Shown here piece by piece: positions 35,801 to 48,600 of a DNA stretch of 64,000 nt; the stretch's first letter is position 1, and each line of letters starts with the position of its first letter. Made by a program: the position numbers and the translations under genes. The stretch covers positions 4,763,501 to 4,827,500 of the forward strand of contig CM061102.1 in the NCBI GenBank assembly GCA_030770545.1, given 5' to 3'. Source of the DNA: Macropodus opercularis. Lineage: Eukaryota > Chordata > Actinopteri > Anabantiformes > Osphronemidae. The notes below the pieces were generated by a model. That model saw only the letters and a program-made list of their open reading frames with translations, had not been told where the DNA came from and did no database searches.

Positions 35801-38800
35801 TCTAGGGCTGTGCCGCTCATTTGCTGTTCAAACATTTCAGTACTTTGCTGAAGCACCGTCAATGAGACGACATCTGAATTAGATTTAGATAAATCCAGCA
35901 ACAGGCAGCCAGTAACTACAGACGAACTTTCAATGTTGCTCCAATGTTCCTGTGAAGTAGTTATTTTTGTATATGATGATACCCAGTTACGACACTACTC
36001 AACTGCCCTCTGTCAGCATAGCTTTTACTCACCCAGCACCCAGGGCAGGATCATCCACTCCACAGTGGTCGGTGCAGGACCCTGCCTGTCCAGCCTGCCC
36101 TGCTCTGTGGTGACAATGTGCTGGGAGGCGAGGAGCAGCAGAAATAGAAAGGTCAGGTATGATGCAGTGTGGCAGATGAACTTGATGAAGGGCTTGCGGA
36201 TGAAGAGCCCGTAGCGACTCTTGGGCGCTATGAGGTAGCAGAGAGCGAATAAAGGGTAGAGGAGGCCGATGAAGACGCAGGTGACAAACTTCCCTGCCCA
36301 TTGTCGCCGTCTCCAGCCGGGGAACTCGTCGTACCACCGGGACGCCAAAAGCTGCTGGCAGTTCGGCTGAGCTACAAACTTCAAGAAAGGAAGAGAGGGA
36401 GAAGTTTGAGTTTTCACCAGAGCGATTAGATAAAAATAGCTCACACGTCTCCTGATCTCAGGTGTGATTGCCTTCTGGGACACATGATCCTCACACTGAG
36501 GAAAATAGTGGTTTAGACAGAACAAATGCCAGAATTAGTAGCTGCTGCAAGTCCTGGCTTAGAGCAAGCGGCGCAAAGGGAAGAGTGGGTAAAAACTGAC
36601 TGGTCATCATCAATACACCTTAATATCTTAGGATTTTGGGCTCAACCGAAAGGATCGAAGCCTTTGCTGGTAATTTACAGACACATCTTGCTATAAAAAC
36701 GACTTGTACAGTATAAATGACTCCAACAGCACGAGCACAGTTACACTTACACAGACACACACGAGGTCGTGAAAGATCACGTTGAGCCTCTATATCAGAG
36801 TCAAAGTGTCGGCTGACACAGTGGGTGCCAATTCACCAACTCTGCAGCCTCGTTACCATGGGAACCACAGATCCCTATCTGCATCGGGGTCTCGAATGTC
36901 TCACATTTCCATACTTGAAATACAGCGTTACAAAAACAACTGGGCAGAAAAGCAAAAATGGAGGGAGGGTTAAATTTAAGGGAAGGTGGGGAAGGAGGAA
37001 TACACAATAACAACAGAAATGAGCAATGATATGGCTTCAACATCTTACTGATACAGATAAAGAACGGAGACGGGGGAAGTGGAAAAAGTCCCTGTGGATT
37101 TTCTGTTTTCTGTCTGTCTCCTATGAGCCTCATTAAGTTGCACCAGAAGTTGGAGGCAGACTCATGGGCACATGTTAAGTCCTGTAATGATCTTGTTTTA
37201 GATTCAGCAGCAGCTAAAGATAGAACGATTCTGTCTATTTATAGAAGGCTTTGATCAGTTTGTCACATCTTTTCCATCAGAGACACTCTGAGACTTTCAC
37301 ACAAATAATTCACTTTCAGTTTGCGCCCATTACAGCTTGTCAGAATATTATTCCTTATTAATGACAGTTAACAAGAGGTACTTGAGCCTCCTGTCTTTCT
37401 TTAATCACTGTCATACATTACGCACTGACAGGGATGCTAATGAGGTCTCAAATTAAGGTAATTAACACTGTAATTAGGAAACATATCCATGCTAATATAC
37501 TTGTCCAAAGTTTTAATAAGTCATGACTTCATATAAACTTCCCTCAGTACCAGAAGAAGCCAGGATGGAATAATTTGCTGGGCTCATTTCCTTTGTTGAT
37601 TATTCAGTTCCATTCATTATACAAAATCAGTTTTTCAGGGGACGAACTCAAAACGCATCATACACTTCTGTTACGGTGCCCTCGGCTCGTCTGTCACAGT
37701 CACTTGGAAAACTCAGCAGCAGCGCAGGGTCACATTTGCCACAGGTGACTTGTTCAAACAACTCAGTCCCTCCAGGTCCAAAAAATGCCAGGAAGGTGCA
37801 AATCCCTGCGTGGCTGGACAACTGAGAAGGCTTTCTAGCATTGTGAAGACACGCTATGAACCAAAATAAAACCACAGACACTCTGAGAAGCACAACAACG
37901 GCGTGCGTGAGGAATGGCGACAGGTTGCCAAGCGTGGTCTGAGCTGCTCCTAGGACTGCACATGTACGCACTGAGATCTCTGACGCTGCGTCTGAAACCT
38001 GCTGGAGCCACTCGTCCAGTTTTGGGGTCACAGCTCGAAGCGTTCTGATTACCGTGGGGCCACTGATGCCTTCACCTTCCACATCTTTTTCAGCTTCTTT
38101 GCACTTAGTGGCCAGTCCAGCCTCAGGGTTCTGGATTAGGAGTGAAGCCAAGCCTGCTTGTCTTTATGTCTGATCTTACTCTATATCTCCTCTTCCAGCC
38201 ATCCCTGCTTCTCTCATGCCATAGGTGCCATTAGTGCCTATGGAATGGGTGGCTCCATCAGTACTGAAGGTTAAATGCATGTTTTACTGTACAACAGCGT
38301 TGCTTTCACAATGTATCTCTAGAGAATGTTATTGTAAGTCCTGTATCTTATCCATTAATTTTAAGAAAATCAATAACGGACCTAAGGCAGATACTGAAAC
38401 CACTGGGTGTTAATGAGGCATCACAACACAGTACTTATTTTACAATTCCATTTAAATTTAATGGAGGCATTAAAACATTTTCAAATACTCAATTGCAGTT
38501 TTTATGAGATTTCACAAGGGGGCAACGTCAAACTACCGCATGTGAAATTGACAGATTTCCCTGGGTGCTTCTGAAAATGGGTATAATATAGAGACAGTCA
38601 GATTTCACCCATACTGTGATCCTTCAGCTTTCTCACATGTATTTGCCAACTGTGTCAGTACAAATGAAAGTGGTGCACTGTTGAAGCCTTCGGGGAGGCA
38701 TAGGGGATAATCAACACTTTAATGTCTGTGTGTTATGGATCACGTTTATCTGATTTGGCCACCTGCCGGCTCTGTTAGAGCAGCTCTTTGGACCAGAGGC

Positions 38801-41800
38801 CTGGGGAGATGTCTCTTCAGACCATTTTAGAAAGAAGGCCTGGGACCACAACAGCAGCAAAGCTGGAAACACGCGCCAGGTGCACAGATAAATACAATCC
38901 AGCGAGCACGTACAGTGAATACATATGACGGCTTAGAGGAGAACTGTCCTGCATTTTGTTTTGAGGGTCCAAAACAGGTTTCTTATGACTCACTGCAGCA
39001 CACTTTAAAAGCCAACATTATAAAAAAGAAATCACACATTGAGGCTGGATGGCATGCCAATTATAAAAGCTTGAGTGTTTGTGTGAAAAACTGCTAAAAG
39101 AGACAAGTGGTGATCACATCACAGACAAAATGCTCTGAACATAATAGCTGCTCTCTAAAAAAAAGCTGTCAAATGAGCCTTTCCAGTTCAACTAAGTGTC
39201 CACTTAACCCTCTGAGTCTCGCAGGGGGCAAAACCCTGCCTGGCTTAAAGATCGTGTATCACAACCAAAAGCAATCCCTGTAACTACATCTGTGTGTGTG
39301 TGGCCATGTCCAATTACAACTGCACAGATGTCATTTTCCCATCGCAGGAGATGGTAGAAAATGCTCCTATAAGGTCAGTGCTTCACTCAGCTAAAGTGCG
39401 AACCGACTGCAAGAGTCCTGTTTGAATGAAAAAAAACTATTCAACAAGCTAAATCCTGCTGTCTGGGCTGTTCCACACACTTCGTGTCTTAATTCTCCTA
39501 GTAAACAATAGTTAAATACACTGTCCAAGATCTTATCACACAACTTCTTTTACTGCAGTGCCACATGAGAAAATCAAGTGCACCATGTCTAAGATTACAC
39601 AGTTTTGGGTTTTTGTAGCTTCCATAAATCTGCTCATTTACAGAGACAAGGTTCTGAGTTTGAATTTATGGTATAAAAGCATAAAAATGTCTGATTGTTA
39701 GAGCGAACTAGAAACTAAATTGGAAACAGGTAAAAATAGAGTAAAAAGCTTTTCCTGCAGTGGCAGATTTTTGATTTGTTTTCTTCCAAAGCTTCCCCAC
39801 TTCCACAAGCATTTACAGAAGAGCAACTTCAGATTGAAATGACAGCTAACCTGCCTACGTAGGTGTGACATTTGTCATCTGAAAAGGGCAGCCAGGCGGA
39901 TTATTAACCACAGCATGAGACACTGTCCTCCATCAACGTCCTCGAACAATCGAAGGGTGTTATAAATAGGATGCATGTGAAAGGCATATTGGGACATCAC
40001 ATGGATAATGAAAACACTTCTGGAGAGAGGAGATGTGAGGGGGAAGAGTCGCGGCGGTGCAGTGAGAGATTTACTGCCAAACACCTGAGAGGTCGCTACA
40101 GCTGACAGGGGGCTGTCCATCAACATGTCCACCTGTGCACTTGCTGTGCTCCCAATCGCCCTTTTGTGACTGGACACGCTTATCTGCCAAGCTGTGTGTC
40201 CATTTGCAACAACTGGAAAATGCAACATCAAAAACCAGACAGAGCTCGGAGCACAACGCAGCCAAATAGAGTCACTTCTGGATTATAGCCTCTGCGTCAT
40301 CCTTGTTTTTCCTTAAACTTAACGTTCACATGAACAATTGGGTGCTGTCACATTTTTCTGCCCACCGAAAAAGTCTTTATCGCTCAACGGAAACAAATTA
40401 AATGAGCACACTGTAAAACCTTCAAATATTTTGTGACATATTCTGAAGCATATATCTTTAAATTGCGCAAAGTTAGTGAAGAAAAGCTCAGTGGCTCAAT
40501 TAAAATAAAGGCAAAACAGGTTTTGCGCTAAACACACCACACCCTTCCTGAGCCTGTATATACTGTACATGACAGCGGTTACAGGCTACTGTCTTGTCAA
40601 GTATATAATCCAGAATGGATAAAACCAAACGAATAAGCACCTTTACAGTATGTAGCTAGAGGAAATAAACCTTAATGCTCTAACTCCGAGCCAGTTATCG
40701 CCCTGTCCTGTGACACAGATTAAATCCTACCCAAAGCCGTATCTACTGAAGCAACATTAAAAGGGGTCCTGATGCTAATCCAGCATCATTACATCAGCTC
40801 ATTTTGGTTCTCAGTGACACCTGTGAGAAGACAAAGTATTCGCTGGGAGCAACTAATACTTGGCAGACTCCCCCAGACAACACGCAGCGAACGCAGCCCC
40901 GGGCATGTTGCATTGAAATCTAACAGCCAGCTGTACAGTAGATCATGTAGGAAACAATACTTCACTGAAACGGGAATAAAATGGTATTAGGAGGAAAATA
41001 CAAAGTGCTTGTCTTTTGCCACACACGAAGCAGCTGTTGGGTCGTTCTGAACACGCTATACCGCGATCGTGACTAACAACACGCCAACTGTGCAGCCATT
41101 TGTCTTGCTCACCTCTTTTTGGTGGTACTTAATAGCTAGTTTGAGTCTCGCCAGGTCATTGTTGCCCTCCTCCTCCAATAAGCTAATGTCGTCTCTGTAA
41201 TTGAGGATCATCTCCAGCTCTCTGGAGCTGCGCGTCTGGTCCAGGAGGTCCTTGGCAAACTGCTTACACTGCTGAGACAGCTCCTCATACTCTGATTTGA
41301 ACTCATTCTCCACCTGAAGAAGAAGAAGGTGCCTCTGCTTATTTAGTACCATGAGCAGCCAAATATTAATTAAACACAACATTGTGATACTCAGGTACAC
41401 ACGTGTAAAAACGTTTTGTGACTGTATAAACTGACAAGTTACTGAGGTGACATAATATATCATTAAAGGGCGATTAAAGGTTAACTAATGCAACATACAG
41501 CGAGCTACTGTAATGTCTAAGCTCTTTAATATCAGATCACGAGTTTCTCTGGCTCTGACCTTGCTGAGCTCCTGCAGCTCCCAGCTGAGCCTGAACGCAG
41601 TGAGGAAGGGGTCCTCGCTGGAGAGCGCAATTAGCGACGGACTCGACAGCGCTCTGTAGATGTTGAGGCGTGAGCGCGAGTGCCGCAGGCTGTCCACGTC
41701 AGAGCTAGACACACACTCCACACAGTTGCAGCGCACCTGCAACATCAAACAAAGCGCGCGCACATTTTAATGAGGCTTTCGATAACAGCAAAGCATCTGC

Positions 41801-44800
41801 ATCCCTTACGTGACCTAGAGGAGTGAGATGCCTGGGTACGTTATTCACATGTTGAAAAGCTGGGGGCACATTTAAACACTGATATAATTCATAAACAAAA
41901 TGTCCCTGCTCTGTATTCTAATGTGATTCTTTACAATTATATGTACTACAGTATCAACAACAAGCATGTCATTATCTAATGTTTGTCGCTGTTAAAGAAA
42001 AACCCATTGACATCTGGGTAAGAACTCGTTGTTCTAGGCTCACGAGAACTTTCACAATCCACTGGATAACGTCCCTGAGCAGTTGTTGACATTTTGGACA
42101 ACACAGAGTTTTAAGCCGATACTAGTGGAAAAACAAACGATCGGTTCACACTACAAATTAGGAGCATGTGCTTCTCCCACCTCGTGTGGCTGTGGCATTG
42201 AGACGCCCTTCTGCACCAGGAGCTTGATAATTTCATAGTTGTTGGTGTGTGCGGCGAGGATGATAGGAGTGATGTCAGGGGTGAAGTCGGAGAACTGCTT
42301 GTCCAGTAAAATAGGAGGAACCTTTCAGGAGAGAGCAAAAAAACTTGATCACACACATTTTCTCTGGAAACAGCGCTTTGACCTTATCTGCATTAACTTT
42401 TATTTATAGACGTTAAAGATGTTACATTTAGGTCTTTGGTTTGGTCAAACACTGAGCTTCTCTTCACCTCAGAGTTTCAAGCCAACGGCCGTTTTAGCAG
42501 CTGCAGTGAAAACCAGCAAGAATCACGCCCTTGGTGAAAGTCACAGACAAAATGGCATCCAGTATCAAGACCTCTGTGCAGCAAAACGCATCAGTATTTC
42601 CCACAGTGCAGAGGAAATCATTATGTTCAGATAGAGCCTCATTTCACCTAACTCTCTTATCGCCCACTCCAGCTAAGCCCGTTTGCTATTCCCGTGTCAT
42701 TCAGTGTGAATACATGACCGTGGGCTCCAGAGGAGTAAGCTTGGCCCTTTTCGCTTTTTTTAATTGAAAGCCTATTATCTGATTCAGTGGTGAGGGAGCC
42801 ATGCAGGAGCCAGAGAATATACCTAGATGACCGGAGGATACACACAAGTTAGGAGAGAAAAAACGAAGTTTGAAGGCATGTTAGTAGTCGTCTGACAGAT
42901 CCGTACAGACGCATGACCGATCAGCAGAAAAGGATGAAACACAGCAACTGCACGTGGTACAATTGAGCAATTAACACCCAGTTACGCCATGAATAAAAGC
43001 GCTGAGCAGACCCGGACGATTACGACGGGCAAGACGTAAAGATCTAAGAGAGACAGAAAGGTGTGTTGTTGACGCTTCAGTGGCGGAGGCTGCTCTGCTG
43101 ATGCAATGGAAACAGCGACTACAGCGAGATCTGCAGATAGATCTAAAGCAAAGACATTAGCAAATAAGAAATTGTGGTTAAAAGCAAACAACTTCAGAAA
43201 AGACGACATGTAGGGAGAACAGAGGAGCAGCTACGCCTCAGCCAGCAACTACTGGAAAGTTGGACGACCTTGACTGAACAGAGCAGCTTTAGATGCTGGC
43301 GTAGTCATTTGGTCCTGCTACTACCTGTATGATTTATCTGCACATTTAATTACCAAAGAGTAGTCGAAGCATCAACAAACGTGACAAAACCCAGATGATA
43401 CCTCACACACTTGGGTTGTGGGGGACAAAACTTGCCCTGCATCCAAACGTTGCTGCTAGTTCAGAGCTAGAGATAGATAGAGATATAGAAAGTTTGAGGT
43501 AGTGCTGATGATATTGGGAATACAACACAGGGCGATGGATTGATAGACATAACCATGAACCATTAACATAACCAGGTCATTTTGTCAAGCAGGCATGAAT
43601 TGCTTGTGTTTTCCTACTGTACAGAGTAACGACACTGTAGCAGCAGCTCCAAAGTGGCACAGATCCTCGTCTGAGAGTCGTCATACTTTGCAGAGGAGTG
43701 TGATCTAATAAGCTCTATACTCTGTCGTCCACGTGGGAGGAGGAGGGACATCAAATAATCGACATCAAACAGCCTTGGCCTGTGCCCAAGCACGGAGCAG
43801 GAAGAGTGCAGGCTGGAAGATGTGAAGTTATGATGATAGTGAAGAAAAGAAACGAAATTACAGCCCACTTCTCCGTGTTATGCAAATGTGTTACTCTTAT
43901 TGGAGCGAGGCATCGGCGTAACGATTAAAAATTCAACATTAGCATCTGCTGGGCGTGAGGCTTCACAGCGTGTTTTTGCTGCGCTTCTTTTTTAAGCCTC
44001 CCAGCTGGGTTTCACCTGTCATCCTACACAAGAACAAATGTTTAGATAAAGCTGGTATGAAACGGGGCAGCGAGCGGTTCGCTCGTTGGATGACGCTGCG
44101 GAAAACAGGCTGAAGTCTGTGTGGATGTGAGGCAGCGTTGTTATCCTTACTGTTCTTTACATCATGTTCTGTGTTACGCGTAGGAAGATGAGGGAGTTCC
44201 CTTACATAACGAGAGGGTACGCGTTGTATGTAGGCTGCACAGCAGACTAACCAAACCACAAGCACCCAAAGGAAACACTTTGAGCCCCAGCTCCGACAGA
44301 TGCATGTTTGTACTCAGAAGATAATACATGAAGCTGTTTAAAACGCTGATATCCTCAATGGAAAATAAATAAGCCGCAGCTACTGCGATATCATTACAAA
44401 CGTCAGCCTGCGAAACAGAAAGACAAATACCAACAATCAGCAGAGCACGAAATGAATCCGCTTTAAATAAATCTTAGAAAACACATGGGCAAAAGATGGC
44501 GCGCACTTCTGCGTGACAGCCTTTTAATGTAATCAATGAGCCTCTCTGGGGGAGGTTTAGACAAGCTACTGATCTATTTTCACAAACTGCTCGTGATGGG
44601 GAGACGCGCTATCGTGAAAGTAAAGAGGAAATGTAGCAGCTCATAGATGTCGCAGCACACAGATGCCCATTTAATAAACACTCAACTACCTCTGTCCGGG
44701 CTCACTGCTCTCCCTGCGAAATTGCATTTTTGTTTCCCCCTTTTCCGCAGTTTCACCCACACAGGTTCTAACAGGACACACTCGAGCCAAATATCTGTTA

Positions 44801-46408
44801 CTTTGAGGCTTATGCTGTATTACAGATGAGTGAGGAGAGAAGGAAATGATGTGAAGCATCCGACATGCAGAAACACGTAATATGAACGAAAATTCTCTCC
44901 TTGAGTGGAGAGTTATTGCTTTAAAGAGGGCACCGATCTCCAATTAATTAGTCTATTTGTTTATGATTACAGTAATTAAAGATCTAAACTGGCAGTTCTC
45001 GCTGACAACGACAAGGGCTTTGTTTAGGAACAGCCACACAGCATCCTCCAACAAATCTCGATCCTTAGACGACTTTAAAATAGCAGTATGTTCCAACTGT
45101 GTATGAAATATGCAGCACATACTCATTAACTCTCTTTCTGTAAGATCTGTCCCGTTTCCAAAAGGCTTATGAAGGCAGTGTTTTGAAGTGTCAGCTTTTG
45201 TTGTTGCCAACAATACTGGGTCAGTAATTTTGGATGGCATACAAAGCTCCGGGCCGACTCACACAGCTCATAAAGCAGACAATGAGAGCCCGTGTGACAC
45301 CGCACTGCTTCACCTAATCCCACCTGTGGTTTGGCACGTGGCCCAGTGTAAATGCTCAGGTTTGGAGTAGACGCACCTTTAAAACTGATTTTACATATCA
45401 GTCACTGCCCCAAAAACAAACCAAGCTGCTCCTCTGGTCTCCTCCCCCTCCTGTGGGCAGCGATCAATCCCTTCCCTTCCCCTCATCTCCTCACCTGCAT
45501 GCCGCCACTGGGCTTCTTGTGATTCAGCAGCAGCTCCACTGCTCCGACCACTTCCTTGCGGATTGCGTGCAGCAGGGCATCGCCGACGTAGACGTTAAAG
45601 CTCAGCAAGAGTTCGATGATTTCCAGGTTCTCATTCTCGATGGCAATCAGCAGAGCCGTGCGGCCGAGAGGGTCGATGCAGTTGATGTTGATCTTGAAGT
45701 AGATCTCTGCCTCCTGACAAAATAAGGTTGTGATTGAAAGAGTGTGTTACAACAGCTACTCGGGCAGATGATTTAAAAGAATAGTATTGATTGGAAGAGA
45801 AAATAAACGAAATGGAAAATGCATATTGATTTTTAAAAGGAAACTCTTCACACGGTTTGAATCAACTCTGAACAACTTGGACTCTCCGCGTTTTTCTGCT
45901 TGTCACACTAAGAACCACACCGTGTCACCGCTTGCCTTTTCGAAAATTCATCATCATTTTGCTTTCGTTTTACTTTTAATAAATCCTGCAGTGAATTCAT
46001 ATGTGATAATGCTATTTTGAATGATTTTGGCCGGACTTACCACTAGGCAGCTGGTCTTAAGCAGTATTTCTCCTAAACTGGCTGAATGTGTATGTGCATA
46101 AATCCTCTAATCTTTTTCTAAATCAATCCAATTAGATGGAGGATTTTATGTCCATATCAGTTCATCCATAATTTAGTTTCAGTGGCTGTATCCGTTTATC
46201 TATTTACTAATCAAATTATTCCTTATTTTATATATTTACACACACACACCTCCAGGGCCTGTTTGACACTGGCGTAGTCCCCCTTCTCCACGGCTCCGAG
46301 GTAGGTCTTCTCCAGAGGCGACAGCTCCGACTCCGACCGCACAATTCTCAGTGGGATGCGGTCCCGGTACGAGGAGCTGTCAGTCCGCCGGTAGTACAGC
46401 TGTGACAT
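32889..46408 (-). CDS. trpc4: TRPC4 cation channel subunit
   Basis: Plasma-membrane, Gq/Gi-receptor-operated, calcium-permeable channel that forms tetramers. 14 coding exons in transcript order: 46408-46250, 45713-45495, 42321-42181, 41736-41560, 41313-41113, 36378-36033, 35745-35606, 35525-35325, 35240-35119, 34930-34735, 34645-34451, 34160-34119, 33775-33686, 33578-32889. All are GT-AG, phases agree, and the sum is 2919 bp (972 aa; human TRPC4-alpha 977). Ankyrin repeats are at about 30-175 and a coiled-coil/pre-S1 linker at 220-325. Six membrane segments lie between about 330 and 625. The extracellular loop has the Cys555/Cys560 pair (CKGIRC), with pore motif LFW at 577-579 and filter Phe582-Gly583. 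TRP box EWKFAR is at 640-645. A 42-bp exon plus the next encode the calmodulin/IP3-receptor-binding segment (HQYQEVLRNLVKRYVAAMIR). The last exon is acidic and ends ETRSDEA, without the VTTRL PDZ ligand known for TRPC4/5. The last coding exon keeps FGLFQKR. Paralog (a or b) is unresolved. Confidence 0.97.
36379..41112. other. Largest trpc4 intron (between coding exons 5 and 6)
   Basis: 4.7 kb. It contains one uninterrupted minus-strand frame at 37648-38151 that lacks an ATG (see separate entry). Otherwise AT-rich sequence with no supportable exon. Confidence 0.6.
37648..38151 (-). other. Unrecognised 168-codon open frame inside a trpc4 intron
   Basis: The frame begins at TTG (38151), four codons after an in-frame TAA, and contains no Met codon at all. 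It encodes a plausible amphipathic stretch (EWLQQVSDAASEI) followed by a hydrophobic, helix-like stretch (AVVVLLRVSVVLFWFIACL) and several Cys. No family was recognised. With no ATG and no convincing acceptor, it may be chance, a decayed gene fragment or an unannotated exon. Function not assigned. Confidence 0.25.
42322..45494. other. trpc4 intron between coding exons 2 and 3
   Basis: 3.2 kb without a supportable exon. A 100-codon frame at 43963-44265 has no recognisable family and is taken as chance. Confidence 0.6.
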
Positions 46409-46437
46409 CTCCCCGGGCTTCAGCTCACCAGCGCCCT

Positions 46438-48445
46438 GCTAACACCGCTACAGCTGCAGCCAGACGGCAGAAGTCCACGCTGGAAGGGACAGGGAGAAAT
46501 GGCTTTTTATAATTTATCTCTTTGCTTTTGATGTCAACGCTCCACTTCAATTTGCACGTCTTGCAGTTTTTTTAACATGCCAAGTGCTAAAAGGTAAAAA
46601 ATGTCACTGTGAGACACAAAATCCAGAGCTGGCAACAGTTGCTCTAGCTCAACCTTCAAGTCATGGTAAGATTCAAAATTCTCTGGTCACTAATAGCTTC
46701 ACTTAATGTCATTAGTGATGTCTGGGAAGTGATTGACATTTAGCGGTTGACTGCAAAATTACATTTGTATTGCAGCTTCTCAAAATCAAGCCTGGACATA
46801 AACACTGTACTTTCTAAGATAAGATGAACTTCGGCGTCTAGCAGCAGACAGAGCATAAAGCAAACATAATAATAAAACGCTGAACAAACGTGCTGGCACT
46901 TTGCAGCTACAGTATTAAACTCTGCTTGGATGACATGTGAGCGAGAAGACAGCAAACAGACTGCGAGACATGAAAAGGTGAGGAGCGAAGGAGCCCACGA
47001 TTAAAAACAGTAACGAGACGAGGTGGGAAAGTTTACGCCTGTAATTACAAAACAGAAGAGTTGACGTAGCTGGTGCTTAACGGGCCCGTCTCACTTACCA
47101 GTGTCTCAGGATAACTCACTACTGCTGTACGTGTATCTACCCAGTAAATAACAAGCAGATTAACATATTCACGGCAGGCTAATTAGTTTATAAGGGCAGG
47201 AAGACAAGCAGCTCTTTCTCTTATAAATATGTGTTCAACTATGGGTGTTGTGCTAGACACAGGATTTCCTGTGTGTCTGCAATCTGCCTTTTTAGTCTTG
47301 TTGTGACTTGTTGAGATGATGGATACACTACAGTAAATGTGAACTTAGAAGCACAAAAACAAACAACCAAAGGTGTGACAACGCCTTCGTTTTTAGTTTG
47401 TGAAAACCTTGCATCAGTCTGGAGTTTAAGGCCTCGGTGAAAGGCGAGTAAAGGATGTGTGGATGCTACTGTAACACGCTGGCCAGTCTGGTAGCTGCTG
47501 CCTAAAGCCTGTATGACTGGAAATAAAATATTTAGGCAGTTCTGCTGCAACCTGCAGAAAACACAGTAGTTTACACAGAAGGTCTGTTATTCCGGGAGCT
47601 GCGTGGACGAGGCAACGCAACTCATCAGCCTTCAAACAGACCACTCAGCACATTTAGTGAAGACAGTAAACGCATCACAACACTGACAGAAGACACTGAT
47701 GAACAGGCAACAGGTACCGTGTGTGTGAGCTGGTGTGAGCTTTGCCGTTTGGGCTTCACGGCGTCTCCATACGGTCACAGGTGGGATCTGACATTTTTAT
47801 TCTGCTTGTGTGGGAGAAACGTTCCAGGGAATAGCGAGGATAAAAATAGAGCCGGTTGTGAAAACAACAGAGGACCCTGCTTCACACCTGCGGGGGTCGT
47901 TGCCAGCCGCTGAGGCGCAGTTACCTCCAGCAGAATGTGAACGTCCAGTCACTAACCTTTGAGTTGCGGAACATTGGAACTTCGCTCAGGAAGGTCACTT
48001 TTCCTGCGCAGGAAAATATCCCGAGAGCACAAAAACGCAAACAAACCAGACGTGTAGAAAAATGATTCCCATCAACTTCTTGACTTCAGCATCCGCCAAA
48101 TGCGGAATCCGTAGATGTGTGAATCTACACGAGGACCGTGTTTGTTAGTGCGTCGCTGCCTCCTGATGCCAGTGCGTCTCTGTCCTGGGTTTGGGTCTAG
48201 TCTGCATCCTGCCCTCTCGTTTCTGGAGACTTTACAGTTCTCCTACTGTACATCCACATCACGGCTTCCATCCGGTCTTATTTGGGGGAAAGACGCAGCC
48301 TGGCGCACGCCGCATTCAGCTCAACACATCCTGGAGACAAAAAGAAACGACAACCAAGTTTTCGCGGTGGATTCCACCTGGTTTCACGTCGCGTCCAGAT
48401 CCCCCGGGGTCTATTTCCACCGATGTTCCTGCCTAATCGACTTAC
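46438..48445. other. Possible first intron of trpc4
   Basis: Upstream of the start codon the minus strand reads GTTAGCAG (46437-46443), offering acceptors about 30 bases before ATG. The nearest strong minus-strand donor upstream is at 48440-48445. No coding sequence was seen between them. TRPC4 in mammals starts with a non-coding exon, so an intron here is expected, but the exact boundaries are inferred. Confidence 0.35.
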
Positions 48446-48600
48446 CCACCTGTTGGGGGTGATTTCCCGAAAAGAAGCGCCTCCAGAAATAAACCCAGAG
48501 CGGCCAGATGTCTGGCAGGCGGTCTGCGGAGCGCTGCTGCAGATCGGTCGTGCGCACTTGGAGACGCATTGAACATTGTGGCACTGCAAGAAGGGGAAAA
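48446..48600 (-). promoter_or_regulatory. trpc4: Candidate non-coding first exon / CpG-rich promoter of trpc4
   Basis: A locally CpG-rich segment in otherwise AT-rich surroundings ends on the minus strand with AACAGGTGG|GTAAGT, a consensus splice donor (GT at plus 48445-48444). This fits an untranslated first exon splicing to the leader just upstream of the trpc4 start. Start site and upper limit are not determinable by eye. Confidence 0.4.

Noticed and set aside
45453..45725. Plus-strand 90-codon frame
   Set aside because: Antisense of trpc4 coding exon 2, whose minus-strand reading matches TRPC ankyrin-region sequence with correct splice phases.
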